Of a DNA stretch of 64,000 bases, positions 10,216 through 23,161 are shown one piece after another (position 1 is the stretch's first letter; every line of letters begins with the position of its first letter). The stretch spans positions 62,001 to 126,000 of the forward strand of contig JAIXMQ010000028.1 of assembly GCA_025716855.1 (NCBI GenBank), written 5' to 3'. A program made the translations under genes and the position numbers. The DNA is from Pilaira anomala (lineage: Eukaryota > Mucoromycota > Mucoromycetes > Mucorales > Mucoraceae). Below the pieces are notes generated by a model. It worked only from the letters and a program-made list of their open reading frames with translations. It was not told the origin of the DNA and searched no databases.

Positions 10216-13088
10216 TAGCAACAAAATCCCATTATCGATGTCGTACAGAAAAAAAAATCCAATTTATCATAAAAATGACGCATATTCGCCTTTTTAAAAA
10301 GAAAAAAGAAATCCATTCCATCATATTAATTTAGTTTATTAAAACGATTACTTTTTTAGTCTTTCTCCTAAAAACCCTTTTATGCGAAAAACTTATAAAC
10401 TTGCTTCTTACGTGTTAGTTTCCTATGTGAAAAAAAAAAGAAGATAAAGCGCGTCTTTATAAGACTAAGATTTATTTAGTTTATCAAATTGAATCATATT
10501 TATTTGTCATTTTTTCTCCTGCAGCTAAAAAAAAAAAGTTCATCATCATTTGTATATATGAGATAATTTTGTTTATCACACAGAAGAAAGAATCTTCTCT
10601 AGTTAAACAATGATAACTTTAAAAAAAACAATGGATTTAAATAAAATAAATCTTATTGTTATTAAAAAAAAAAAAAAAAAAAGTCAATTACGACCCTTAT
10701 TAAAAAAAAAACGCCGTTCAATCATTTTGACGTACATGAGAGGGAGAAAATATCATCATGAACATGGTGGCACTAAGAACTCTCTCTCTCTCTTTTTCCT
10801 CTCCTGCATCTTCCGAATATCTCTTATATACTTGTTGAGGGCTTTTTTTTTTAAAAAAAAAAAATCTTTTATCAAACCAATCGAATGGTACATTACTGTC
10901 CATGTCCTTGTAAATACAACCAAAAAAGATGTAATGTAATACATTTCAAAATCACTTTCAAGTAAGGAAAAACTATGATTTTCTGAGGATAAAAAACAAA
11001 AACAAATTCAAATGACTCAATTTAAATTTATCTCTTTAGTCTCAAGAACACCCAAACACAAAGGAGGAAGGGGGGGGGGAGAAAAAAGGTTAAGCCGATC
11101 AAAATTTAATATAAACATCTCTCGGAACTGTCTGTACTCACTTTTTTTTTTTTTTTTCTAGAACTTTTTTAGTCAAAGTTAGTTACTTTTGAAATAGTTT
11201 AAGAAAAAAAAAAAAAACTTGAATATCGTATATAAGATTACTGCTATTTTTTCTGCAATGCGACTCATTTTTCTTAAAGCAGACCATTTGCTTTGAATAA
11301 GGAAAAAAAAAATTTTTTTTATACATTTAAAAACGCCAAAAAGATCGATATATACAATAAATCATGATTATTTTTGATTTCTCTTTTAAAAATCAGGAAC
11401 TCCCCCTCTTTAAACCGATCGTACTCAGACTTAGTTTAGTAATACACAAGATTGAAAACAAAAAACTTTCTAATTACACACGGAGCTAAAAAAAAGGCTT
11501 CTTTTACCGTGCATTGTACGTATTGTACTACATTCATTATTCCCCGAAAAAGGGATATACATTTCTAAATAGCAAGTGTATAATGAATTCTAATTCGAAG
11601 ATAATTTATAATGGCAATCCTTTTTTTTTTTCCTGCTTATTTTAGAATGATAAAGGGTTCACAAGCATAATACCAAAGAGCATAATTATAAAAAGTTAAA
11701 ATTAAAGTAGATCTATTTGTCACATATATAAATGAAAACAAAAAAGCTTATTTCTTTTCTTGAATCATACATGTATAAAGTTTTTTTTTTTATACTACTT
11801 TAAAGAAAACCAACTGTCTAGTTGCTATATCAAAACACACAACATGGACTTTATTGATGATTGGAAAAAACGTTAAAATCGAGGAATAGGTTAATGGAAA
11901 TACGCGTCATTATTGATCTTTTTTTTTTTTTAAAAAAAAAAAATGTAATGGCAACAAAATGTTGTTATTATAAGAAAATGCGAGACCCATTTTTTTTTTT
12001 TTGGTATATTAAATGCAAAGGTACTGAATTCATTTATACATTAGATTCTTGTTTCAAAAGATCTAAGAGAGTACTTTATACTGTAAATAAATTAACTGCG
12101 TATGATTCTTCTCTATTTATATTATCATTGCATCTCTCCATATGGATGCACATAGAGAGAGAGAGAGAGAGAGAGAAAGGTATTTTTTACTGCATGAACA
12201 CGTAATAACAGTCAAAATAATTACTACTTCAGGTATAAATGATCAAGTATAATAATTTTATGGTTACAAAACTCTATCTTTTCAATATAACAAAAAAAAA
12301 AAAGAACCGAATTGTGTGTATGAGGGAAAAAGTTCTTAATAAATTCCTTTAAAGTTTTTTTTTTTTTTTTTCGTTGTGATAGTTCAAAGACTTTTCTAAT
12401 ACTCTTTCTTTTTCTTTTACAAAAAAAAAAAAAAAAAAGATCGTTTAATGATAAAATTTATTGATTTACACTCGACTTATACGTAAATGAATCACAGCTT
12501 TTAATGTATTATACAGCATTTTTTTATTGTAATTTGAAAAAAGAAAAAAAGGTAACACAACATTTCCCCATAGCATTATATTTAGTAAGTTACACGGATC
12601 TCTCTTTTTTTTTTTTTTTTCTTCACGGTCAGAAAGACTATACTTATTAATAAAATATACTATTGCCCAACTCTATGTTTTTTTTTTTAATTAACAAAAT
12701 GTTTTAAATAAACAATGCACAGACATTTTTTTTTTTTTTATAAAAAAAAATTACAGGGATCTTAAAAATAAAATAACCATATCATCTGAATTGATTTCTT
12801 TTTTTTTTTATCAAACGAATCGAATTATTTTTAAATTATTGTCATGAATTTTTTTAAAAAAAAAAATAACTTTAAGGTAATAAGGGGAAGGAGTAAAGGG
12901 CAAAGGTATATTTTCTGTTTTTGAAAGTAAATGGTATAACTCGTATTTGATTCGCTACGACCTAGACGTGACGCCCTTTTTTCAAAAAGAGTTAAATAAA
13001 CCAAAAAACTTGAAAATTCGTTTCGAAATTATATCATCATCCTCTCTCTCTCTCTCTCTCTCTTCAAGATATCTTTAGTTAAAGAAAA
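9861..13088. other. 3.2-kb gene-free region rich in homopolymers
   Basis: I see no gene here. Open frames at 10610-10939 and 11861-12205 are built from poly-Lys/poly-Phe homopolymer translation. Features are an (AT)n at 9942-9964, a T-run at 10182-10212, several T(n)A(n) dyads (10843-10864, 11919-11943, 12853-12869), a (GA)n at 12156-12175 and a (CT)n at 13043-13062 just upstream of the allantoicase start. There is no tRNA-like or coding signature on either strand. Confidence 0.5.
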
Positions 13089-15070
13089 ATGACCAACGCT
13101 GCTACCTACACTAAAATTACTCAAGAAGAATTCAAGACTTCCAAGTTAGCTAAATCTATCAGTATGTATAAACATAACTTTATATAAATCCCAAATGTAT
13201 TTCTTATATACGTGTTTTATTATATAGACTTGGCTAGTTCTGCTCTTGGTACCTCCGTTGTTGCTGTTACGGATGATTTCTTTGCTCCTGCTGAGATGAT
13301 GTTAAACCCCGAACCTGCAATTTTCTGTCCTGACAAATTTGTTGGTAAAGGAACAAAATCCTCTCTTTTTTTTTTTATTATTAAAATATCTTATCACTTA
13401 ACTTTTTATCTTTTTTTTTTTTTTTTTTTTTAGACACCGGTTCCTGGATGGATGGTTGGGAATCCAAGCGTCACAATCCTACTTATGATTGGTAAAGAAA
13501 AAGGAATAATAATAATAAAAAAAGTGTTGTGTATAGAGGATGACTTATACACGTTATTTAGGTGTATTGTCAAGCTCGGTTTCCCTGGTACTTTCCAAGG
13601 TTTCGATATTGATACTAGCCATTTCACTGGTAACCAAGCACCTGCTGGTTCCGTTGAAGGAGCTTATTGCCCTGAAGGTGATGTTCAAGCCAAGGACGTC
13701 AAGTGGGTCGAACTCCTTCCCAAGGTCGTTCTTCCTCCTGATAGTCATAACATCTTTGAATTAGAGAAGCCTACTGCTGTCTACACTCATCTTCGTTTGA
13801 ACAATTACCCTGATGGTGGTATTGCTCGTTTCCGTGCTTACGGTCAAGTTGAACCTACTTTCCCCAAGGATATCAAGTAAAGTGTACACACACATTTTAA
13901 AGATATCCGTTTTGATTGATTTTTTTTTTTTTTTTTTTTTTTAGTCAAGTCATGGATTTAGTTTATGTTGGACATGGTGGTCGTTCAGTTCAAGCCAGTA
14001 ACGAATTCTTCGCACCTGGCGATTTCTTAGTTTTACCTGGTCGTGGTACGAATATGGGGGATGGATGGCAAACACGTCGTTCTCGTGTTGAGGGACATGC
14101 TGATTTTGTTATACTTCGTTTGGGTGCTAGAGGTCATATCTTACAAGCTGAGGTCGATACTTCTCACTTCAAGGGTAACTTCCCTCGTGAAATCAAATTG
14201 GAAGGTTGTTTCACTGAATCCAATATCCCTGAAGAGGATGCTACATGGTTCACCTTGATCGAACCTACTCCTACTGGTCCTCATGGTCTTTTCCATTTCA
14301 ACACTGCTCATACCGATAAGGTCTTTACTCATGCCAAGATCTCCATTATCCCTGGTAAAGTATATATATATATATATATATATTTTTTTTAAAAAAAAAA
14401 AAAAAAAAAAATAGAGAAAAATACTTATAGATTTATTTTTTTAGATGGTGGATTAAAGCGTCTTCGTCTTTTCGGTGTTCGTGAAGGTGGTAAGCTTCCT
14501 TCTTTACCTATTGTTGCACCTTCTACACCCAAGAACCTTGTCACTGCAGAACCTTTAACTGCAGAAGCCTATAAAGCTTTCGGTCAAGTCATTCAATCCG
14601 GTCATTCTGATAACTTCACCAGTGCTAACCAAGGTACTGCCGAGAAATACCATCAAGTTGCTCAAGTCACCAACACTTTCCCCAAAAATAACGGTAAGGT
14701 ACATATGTGTGTCTTCCACTGTCGTCCTACCAACGAATTGCCTTTCACTGTCAAGTTATTGGAAAGACATCCTTACTCAAGTCAAGCCTTTATTCCCATG
14801 ACCGATAGCAAGTCGCGTGGTTACCTCGTTGCTGTTGCACTTAACGGTAAGGATGATAAGCCTGATATGTCTACTTTAAAGACATTCGTTGCTAGTTCTA
14901 CTCAAGGTATTAGTTATAACGCCGGTGTCTGGCATCATCCTATGGTTGCTCTTGAGTACCCTACTGATTTCGCTGTTGTTGTTCATGAAAGTGGTGTCCC
15001 TCAAGATGATTGTAACGAAGTTGAAGTTCCTCATGTTGTTGTTCAAGTTCCTGGTTACCATATCTTTTAG
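13089..15070 (+). CDS. Bifunctional allantoicase / ureidoglycolate lyase fusion
   Basis: Purine-nitrogen catabolism. Allantoicase splits allantoate to ureidoglycolate and urea, and ureidoglycolate lyase splits that to glyoxylate and a second urea. Exons are 13089-13161, 13228-13344, 13434-13491, 13562-13876, 13945-14354 and 14445-15070, giving 532 residues. Residues 1-~350 hold the two tandem allantoicase repeats, each with DDFFAPAE / NEFFAPGDF, then WMDGWESKRH / DGWQTRRSR, then IDTSHFTGN / VDTSHFKGN. Residues ~370-532 match AllA/Dal3 ureidoglycolate lyase: LTAEAYKAFGQVIQ, ANQGTAEKYHQ, HCRPTNELPF, ERHPYSSQAFIPM and YNAGVWHHPM. In yeast these are separate genes (DAL2, DAL3). No PTS1 (ends GYHIF), so probably cytosolic. 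It converges on the ligase gene 625 bp downstream. Confidence 0.93.
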
Positions 15071-15695
15071 ATAACTTTTTTTTTTTTTTTTCCTCTTTAT
15101 TATATCTTATTTTTTTATATCATATCCCTTTTACTACAAAATCACTTTACTACTTTTTTTTTTGTTCAATCCTCTCATATTATAAAAACACACACAAATT
15201 ATATTCATTTAAAACACTTTTTTTTTTTTCAGAAATAAAATAAAATCAAAAACTATTCAAGAATAACATACATATCGTCGTTTAGTTACTATCATCAAAT
15301 TCTATAGTTACAATACTTTATAAACAGAGGGTTGTCTTAAATGTTTAAAAAGGGTGTCCTTTTGGTCAAAGTTAAGACAAAAAAAAAAAAAAAAAAAAAA
15401 AGAAGAAGGGAGAGTATGACAAATCCCGAGAAAACCTTAAAAAAACATGTGAAATCAGAAAAGAGTCTTTGAAATGATAATGTGCAATAATTACTCATTT
15501 CCAGTTCTTTTCTTGATATTTAAAAAAAAAAAATGCAAAATGTAACAGTGAAAAGAGAGATGATTGGTAAAAAAAGATATAAAATTTACCCCGGGGTAAT
15601 CGGAAAGCGGCATAAACGAAAAAGGGCGGGTTTTATTTTTTAAAAAAAAAAATATATATGCAAAAGGAAAAAGATACAATTTTTTTTTTTTTTTT
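15071..15695. other. Convergent 3' spacer
   Basis: Shared 3' region between two converging genes. AATAAAATAAAA near 15234 is a plausible poly(A) signal for the forward gene. T- and A-runs, but no open frame worth reporting. Confidence 0.5.
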
Positions 15696-16771
15696 TTACA
15701 ATTTAGCTTGAGGTTTAGCAGGAGCCTTGAAGAAAACATCACAAACCTTACGACGTTGAATTTTACCAGTAGCTGTTTTAGGCATGATATCCGTAACATA
15801 AATACGTTTAGGTACTTTAAATTTAGCAAGTTTGGTAAGACAATAAGCCTTTAATTCACGTTCAATCGACTTGGCATCATCCTTGAGTCCATGTTTCAAT
15901 ACAACCGTCGCATGTACTTCTTGACCATACATCTCATCCGGTACAGCAAAACTAACTGCCTCAGCAATCTTGGGATGACTCAACATGACTGAATCCACCT
16001 CAATAGGCGAGATCTTTTCTCCACCTCGATTAATTAATTCCTTGATACGACCGGTCAAGATCAAGTAACCATCTTTATCTTTTTTACCTTGATCTCCTGT
16101 ACGGAAATAACCTTCCTTAGTAAACGAACTAGCTGTAGCTTCTGGGTTATTCAAATATCCTTTCGTCACGTTCTTTCCTCGAATACAGACTTCACCTAAT
16201 TCAGTAGGGTTTCCAGCTTCGTCCAAAATCACAACTTCAACTCCTTGTCCTAAACCAACTGAGCCGGCCTTATGGGGTCCATTGTGAGGTAAAGGATTTG
16301 AGGTCATTTGATGAGATGCCTCTGTCATGGCATAAGCTTCCAACACAGGTGCCTTGAATGCTTCTTCTAAATGATGTAAAGTAGAGGGTGCTAAACTAGA
16401 AGAACAGGATCGAATGAATCGAATAGTAGGTACTTGACTAGGAGGTGAACGAAGCAAAATTTGATGAATAGTAGGTACAGCTGTGTACCAGTTACATTTG
16501 TTTTCCTCAAAATCTTGCCAGAAATGGGATGCACTAAACTTACGAGGAATGACAGCAACACCGCCAGAGAGTAAAGTAGATAATAAACCACAGATTAATC
16601 CATGGACGTGGAAAAGAGGCATCACAAGTAATGTACAATCTTTAGGTGTTAATTCGTATGTCTTTACAATATTTCTCATTGAAGTTAATAAATTAAGATG
16701 AGTCAAAGGTACACCTATAAATAAAAAAAAAAAAAATAACTCGGCTATTAAATTTTTTTGTTCTTTTTACT

Positions 16772-16805
<34 letters not shown>

Positions 16806-17369
16806 TTTAGGTCTACCCGTTGTACCACTTGTATGTAATAACAAAGCAGGTTGATCAGGTTGAGGAGTAAATGTATCGATCTTACGATGAGGTTCATTCT
16901 TTAAACTTGAAGGTACACCAGCATTCACTTCAATTTCTTTACCGTTCCAATGAACTTCAACAACGATTGCGCCTTGCTTTTGTGCGGCCAAGACAGCGGG
17001 ATTAACTCTTTCATTTAAAGCGCCTCTAGGTAAGATCATGAGTGTACTTTTGGCGTCTTCTAAATAAAAGTTGAACTCATCCTCTGTATAAGCAGGGTTT
17101 AAAGGCGAGGCAATCAAGTTCATAAAGGTAGAGGCCAAAAAGGCCACTGTAAATTCAAGTGAGTTGGGATAACTGATAGAGATCGAACTACCGGGTGCTA
17201 AGCATCGAGCTGGGACTTGAGATGCTAATTTTCTTGAGAAATCGTAAAGGATATCTAATAATTGACTGTAGTTGATATCAGTAGGGACTTCTGCTGATTT
17301 GGGAATAATAACAGCAGGTGCTGTGGATCCCTTTTTATTCATGAAAATTTCAAGTAATGTATCTGCCAT
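15696..17369 (-). CDS. pcs60: Peroxisomal AMP-forming acyl-CoA ligase, oxalyl-CoA synthetase-like (Pcs60)
   Basis: ANL-superfamily ligase that adenylates a carboxylate and transfers it to CoA. The closest remembered family is Pcs60/AAE3, which activates oxalate. Exons 17369-16805 and 16714-15696 give 527 residues. Visible are the P-loop LLHTSGTTGRPKG (about 177-189), PLFHVHGL, AYAMTEASHQM (A5), RTGDQG (A7), GRIKELINRGGEKISP (A8) and PKTATGKIQRR (A10 lysine). The chain ends PQAKL, a good PTS1 signal for PEX5 import into peroxisomes. I use the ATG at 17369, not the upstream one at 17411, because the intervening codons are poly-Phe. It lies tail to tail with the allantoicase fusion and directly downstream of the Zn2Cys6 gene. 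Oxalate as substrate is inferred from family resemblance. Confidence 0.88.
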
Positions 17370-17640
17370 TATTGGTTTAATATATGAAAAGTAAAAGAAA
17401 AAAAAGATCAAAATTTTTTAAAAAGTAAGCCCATTTATACCATCTTTTTTTTTTATTTATTTTTTTTGTCTCAGAATCTAGATATGACATCACATAAAAC
17501 AAACAAACAAAAAATATCTTGCACAACGTGATAAATAAAAAAACTCTAAAATATTTCCTTAAAAAGTCAATTTTTTTTTTTGATATGTAATTCTTTTTTG
17601 ATATGTAATTTTTTTTTTTTTTTTTTTATAATTATTATTA

Positions 17641-19988
17641 TTATTGATGACCTGCATGATTATGAGAGACAATGACTTGTCCTTGGTGTGTCATAGTCAC
17701 AGGTCGAATTGTATTATTTGAATTTGGCAAGTGCTGTCTAATGACATCGTTATGGTGTTGATGAGCAGAAGCATAAATACCTAAACCAACATTTGTATAT
17801 GGGTAAGAAAAGGAATTATTATAGTGTCTCATATGATGTGGAGGTTGAGGCACAGGTACAGGTTCTGGTTGTTGAGTTTCAGCTCGAGTTGTTGGTTCTG
17901 CTGCAGATAATAAAGAAAAAAGAATATCTTCATTATTATTTGTCGTTGGAGTAGAACTAGTTGTTTCACTCGTATTACTACTACTCTTGTTTCCTTCATT
18001 CGTATTATCTTGTATTTGTGCTACAAGTGCTGCAATATCTGAATTTTGTGTTTGATTCAATAATAATTCTGTTGCAGTTTGTTGTTGTTGTTGTTGTTGA
18101 GAAGTAGTTGTAACGGTAGCAATGGCAGTGGCAGTAGTAGTATTATTATTATTATTATTATTAGTAGTAGTAGTAGTAGTATTCGTACGCCATGAATTTT
18201 GAAATAAATTATTAGTTGTATTATTAGATGAAGGGTGATGTTGTTGATATAAATGATGAGTAGGTGTTGTAGTGACAGCAGCAGTACTATTATATAAAGG
18301 TAAATGATAATATAAATTTGATTTAGATTTTACAATCGGTGGATTTTGATGATGAATTAAACCATTTGAGAAATAATCTAGTTTTGACCACTGTTGACGC
18401 TCTTCTTCTATACCATTTCTTGTATTTAAACTACCTAAGACAAAAGGTGTCATCATATCTTGTCCATTTAAATCTGCATCCGTCAGCGCTTGATCTAGTG
18501 CGGTTAAAAACTTTGTTATACTAATAGTGATGGCATTTCTTTTTTGATCAAAAATGAGTAATGATTGTATAGATTGCATAGATTGTTGAAACATATAGCG
18601 TGCATGTTGTGCTGTATTCATATTGACTGATCCACAACCTTTTAAATGAACTTTAATTGATTCAAATAATGCGTTTATAGTAAAATTAAAATTAACTATC
18701 CAGTTTTGATTTGTTACCAGTAATGAAATTATTCGAGTTAAATTATTTGCTGCAGTCATGAGTTTTTGTTGATTGATATTATTGTGATGAAAAGGTTTTA
18801 ATTCAATAAAATTATATAATAAATGTAATTGACAGCTTGTTTGATGTGTAATTAAATCAGGCTGTAAATGAGGTGGTAATGAACGTAACCAGTTCGTTAA
18901 TTCGTCTGATTGTTGTTGTCTTTGTTGTTGTGTTTTTTCAGTTATTTGTAATAATTTAATTGTTGAAACAAAAGCTTCTAATATTTCATGTTCAATCACA
19001 TCATCACCAGGTTGTAAAAGTGGCATATCTAATTTAATTTCCTTAGATGGTAATAACCAAGGCTGTCCAAATTGTAAATGTATTAGCTTATCCAAATAAT
19101 AACATGACCAACAAATTCTTTTCCTTAATTCAATGAATTCACTTGAATAATTCTTTAATAAATCCATATCAAAGCATAATTGAGTTGCCATGACACAATA
19201 CATTGTATTCCATTGATTGTTACCAGTTTCAAATAAACTCATTAATGCCAATGCAATAATTGTACTTTGATTTGGATTATTGTTTAGTTCATAATCTAGT
19301 AAACTTTTAGCTTGTTTAAAATAAACGTCTGCATCCAATAATGATTTTTGTTGATATTGCGCCCCATGTGCAAACATCATGAGTAATAAAATTGGACTTT
19401 TTAACATTGCATTACTGTTACTTGTAGATTCAAATTGTTTAAAGAACAATCTTTTTGGTATAATTGGAAATGTTGAATAACAGTGTTTGAAATACAATTG
19501 AATTAAATGTTGTTGTGTTGATTTTGAAGGTAATTCGACTTTAGGTGGTTTCGTTTCTAATATAATTCGATTTCGCATAGATATTGTTAATTGTTGATGA
19601 TCGACTTCCCATTTTCCTTCTTTTCCTTCTCCAGGTATCATTTTATTCAATCGATTCAGAATCTCTGTTGCAACTATACTATCGGCTATTGTGTTGGGTT
19701 GTTGTCTTGCTCTTTTCTTGTTGTTGGATGAATCAATTGGAGGTGATATACTAGCTGATTTCCTTTTCACTTCTTCTAATACTACATGTTCTTCATCCTC
19801 CTCCTCCTCTTCTTCTTCTTCTTCTTCTTCACCGTCTTTAGAAAATGAACAAGGTCTACTTCTAGCTGTCATTTAAATACAAGTAATTAGATCAAAAGAA
19901 AATTATTCCAAACATGTCATATATATATATATATACCTTTACACTGTTTTAAAAAAGAGAAAAAAAAATTAGTTGAAAAAGTTTATAA

Positions 19989-20019
<31 letters not shown>

Positions 20020-20231
20020 TGTTACCTGCATACAAGGTTGTAAGCCATCGCACTAATAAATTTAACAATAATAATAAGAATGAAGGAATGAATAAAGGCA
20101 ATATAATAAGAAACTACCTTGATCTTTTTTACACGACAAGTAAAACAAGCTTTTCCAACTTTAAACCTCTTTTGTCTAGGTTGATCTTCTTTATGTTTAA
20201 GATGGTGTTTAACAACTGATGTTGTTGACAT
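17641..20231 (-). CDS. Zn2Cys6 binuclear-cluster transcription factor
   Basis: Fungal-type DNA-binding regulator, 790 residues. Exons are 20231-20118, 20052-20026, a 7-nt micro-exon 19943-19937, and 19865-17641. The Zn2Cys6 knot is complete only when all four are joined: Cys 29, 32, 39, 45, 48 and 55 with spacing CX2CX6CX5CX2CX6C. The micro-exon supplies Cys48. An acidic run (Glu/Asp) follows. A fungal-specific middle homology region starts near HLIQLYFKHCYSTFPIIPKR and includes RKRICWSCYYLDKL. The C-terminal third is Asn/Gln/Thr/His-rich low complexity. The target is unknown. Its position just upstream of the ligase gene, on the same strand, makes control of the ureide/oxalate genes an attractive but unproven idea. 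The 5' introns are flanked by (AT)n tracts. Confidence 0.9.
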
Positions 20232-20545
20232 GAATAATAATTTTAGTAATGTTAAAAAGAGAAAGAGAGAGAGAAAAAGGACAAAAAATAAAAAGGGGTT
20301 TTATAAATTTGTTGGATTTACCAAAATAGAAAAAAAAAATGTTTAAAAATACAATAACCGCGGAACACATGTATTGGTTAGGGTCCAGTCAATATTCTTT
20401 CCGCGGTGTAGAATATCTAAATTTAGCTGTTACAAAAAAAAAAAAAAAAAAGTGGTCCCTGAACACACACATGTATATATATATATATTTAATGATAAAT
20501 AGAATATTTTGTATAAAAGCAAAGGGAAAAAAGCTAAATATAGTT

Positions 20546-21900
20546 TTAATGTTCCCCTTTTGCCACTTCATTTGACATGAGAATAAACTCTTGTCTATCA
20601 AATTTATTATCATCTTCCCCTTCTTCTTCTTCTTCTTCTTCTTTTACTTCTTCTTTTTCCTCTTCCTCTTCTCCTTCTTCTTCTGATTGATTATTACTAC
20701 AATTATGATTTAATATGGCTGCTTCAATAGTTTCTTTAGGTATAATGGCCGTACTGGTATGATGAATTGCGTAATTATTTTTTATATTTTTGTTGGTAAT
20801 AGTAGCTGTAGATGAGTTATCTGTTAATAAACTGATTGAACTCTTATTTAATTCACAAACGGTAGCTGCTCTTCTTAGATTCGTTGTTGCTGCTTGACTT
20901 GAATCTGGATAAAATTTATCATCTGGTTTACTAATACTTATATTTTGCATTGGATGATGTGTAGGTGTACTCGTTGCTCTTCGAACCATCCAATCAGAAG
21001 GAAATCTTGGTTGTTTTATCACTATCCTTTTCGAATTAGAATCGCTGCTGCTGCCGCCGCCGCCGCCACCACAGCCACCACCACTTTCTGAAATAGATTC
21101 GGATGATCTTATTCGAGACCAAGGTGAAGGAAGTAAAATACCTGAAGACGCTGTTGTAGAAGTATTAATTGTATCCGATCGAGTAGGAGGTAAGGCTGTA
21201 TTAATTTGTAATGGATGAGGTATTTGCGCTGAAGGTCTTCTTGACTGACTATTATAATATTCAAATGGTTCTGTTGCTGAAGGTGGGTCTTTAAATCTGA
21301 TTTCAATCATTTCATGTTGATTTCTTGAACTTATAGCTTGATGATGATCTGTGTTGTCTGCTGCTGCTGCTGCTGCTGCCAAAGATAAATTGGAAAACGT
21401 AGAATGCTCCGAGAACTCACCACTACTTTTATTATTTCTTCTTTTTTGATGACAATTTAAAAAATAAAAGGCTACCAAGATTAATACAAATACAACAAGT
21501 CCTCCTGTAACTGCTCCAGCTACTATAGAGATTGAAGGAGAATTTGGAACATTATTATTTCCTGCTGACCGGTTATTACCACCTCCTATCCCATTATCTA
21601 ATCCATGTCCTCCTCCTCCTGTATTGTATCCAGCCGATGGTGTATATACTGAAGTCCAGCTCCATGTTGTTATATCCAATACTTCAATATCTGACATTAC
21701 TGTAAGTGCTGTCAAAACACCTGTAAATCCAAACGCAACAATCATATTTGTATCGACAAGTGTAGCTTTTTTTTTTTTTTATGTATGTATTACCATTAAT
21801 TTATATATATATATATATATATACGTTTAATTATATTTTATAATTACCTGTATGCTAAGGATAATAAGTAAAAAATAAACTTTCTCAAAACCAATTCCTT

Positions 21901-21936
<36 letters not shown>

Positions 21937-23020
21937 CTTACATCAGCTCTTCCTTGTACTGCAGCATTTGTATTTTTAACATTCCAAGTCCATGTACGTG
22001 TATTGAGTACTGCAACATCATTATATACATGATAACCATCATAACCACCATACCTATATATTTATTGGGATTTTTTTTTTTAAAAAAAAAAACATTTATT
22101 GTTATTATATATTTTCTTAATCACTTACACTAGTATTGAAAAACCATCAGGCATTAACACTTGACTATGGCTACTACGTTTAGCAGGCTTATCTTCCTTA
22201 TCTAATTTCGCATATATATGAGTCCATGTCGAAGATAAAATATCAAATACCCAAACATCTGCTAAAGAAACTGCATCCCCTGTTGCACCATCAAATCCGC
22301 CCAATACAACAATACGTTGTTCAGATATTAATGTTTGTGTATGAGCGTAGCGTAAAGGGGGATAATTATTTTCAGTGGACATAATAATCGTGGAATTAGC
22401 AGGATAAACAGAGTCGAAACGATACATGCTTGCTGGTAATACAGGACTAGTTGTTGAATTTGTTCCTGCATGTGCTGGTGGAGTTAATGATGCTCTTTTA
22501 CCACCCCAAATCTAGTAATATATATATATATGTTATATACATTAATATTTTTATTCCCCCTTCTTTTATAATTGTGTTGTATATACTCTACATAGGTTAT
22601 ACCATTTTCAATCGTGGTACATGCGGCACCTTGTCGGTTCAAATGATTTCCAGTTGGTAAACTAAATGAATTCCATCGACCTAGCTCCCAATCATAGCTA
22701 TAGGCAGTCGGCTCTTCATCATTTGAGAATTTATCCGTTTGCAACATCACACCACCTATAATGATCATATTTCCATTATTTAAACCGCCCATAAACGCAA
22801 CATGTGAATAAACAGAAGGTCCTCCAACTGAATTTTGAGGTCCTGAAGCAGGCTTCCATGGCGGATCTGTAAGTTGATATGATAGATATATTGGCAAAAT
22901 AGCTAGATCTGATATCCACTCGGATTGATTTGTTAATGAGCTTATGGATGAATCTCCACCATAAAAATAGATGCTAAAAAAAAAAATTTGAAGAAAATTA
23001 ATGCTTGAATGATGGTGTAA

Positions 23021-23058
<38 letters not shown>

Positions 23059-23161
23059 TATCATTTAACTTTATTGCAGAATGTCCAAACCTGCCTTCAA
23101 CTGTATAAGCATTTACTTCTGTTTGAAAAACAAAAACCCAAAAAAATAGAATAAACAACAT
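20546..23161 (-). CDS. Kelch-repeat single-pass membrane protein
   Basis: Predicted type-I surface protein, 735 residues. Exons are 23161-23058, 22973-22592, 22511-22129, 22053-21942, a 7-nt micro-exon 21854-21848, and 21765-20546. The N-terminus MLFILFFWVFVFQTEVNA is a signal peptide. Kelch blades follow, with IYFYGGD, MIIIGGV, IVVLGGFDG, SILVYGGYDGY and paired W residues in W-x6-W spacing. The micro-exon CATACAG encodes His-Thr plus the first base of Ala and restores the blade consensus HTATLVDTN. After a Gly/Asn linker comes one membrane span (409-432, IVAGAVTGGLVVFVLILVAF). The cytoplasmic tail is long, Ser-rich and ends with Glu-rich runs. The ligand is unknown. Such kelch plus membrane proteins are common in Mucoromycota. 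Confidence 0.85.

Noticed and set aside
10610..10944. Open frames on both strands, 62-109 codons
   Set aside because: Built from A/T homopolymers (Lys/Phe runs) with no domain, plausible start context or splice partners.
11861..12205. 114-codon forward frame
   Set aside because: Crosses several T/A runs and a (GA)n tract; translation is compositional noise.
17370..17411. Upstream start for the ligase (14 more residues)
   Set aside because: Would add a poly-Phe leader from a T/A-rich promoter; the ATG at 17369 gives the family-like start.
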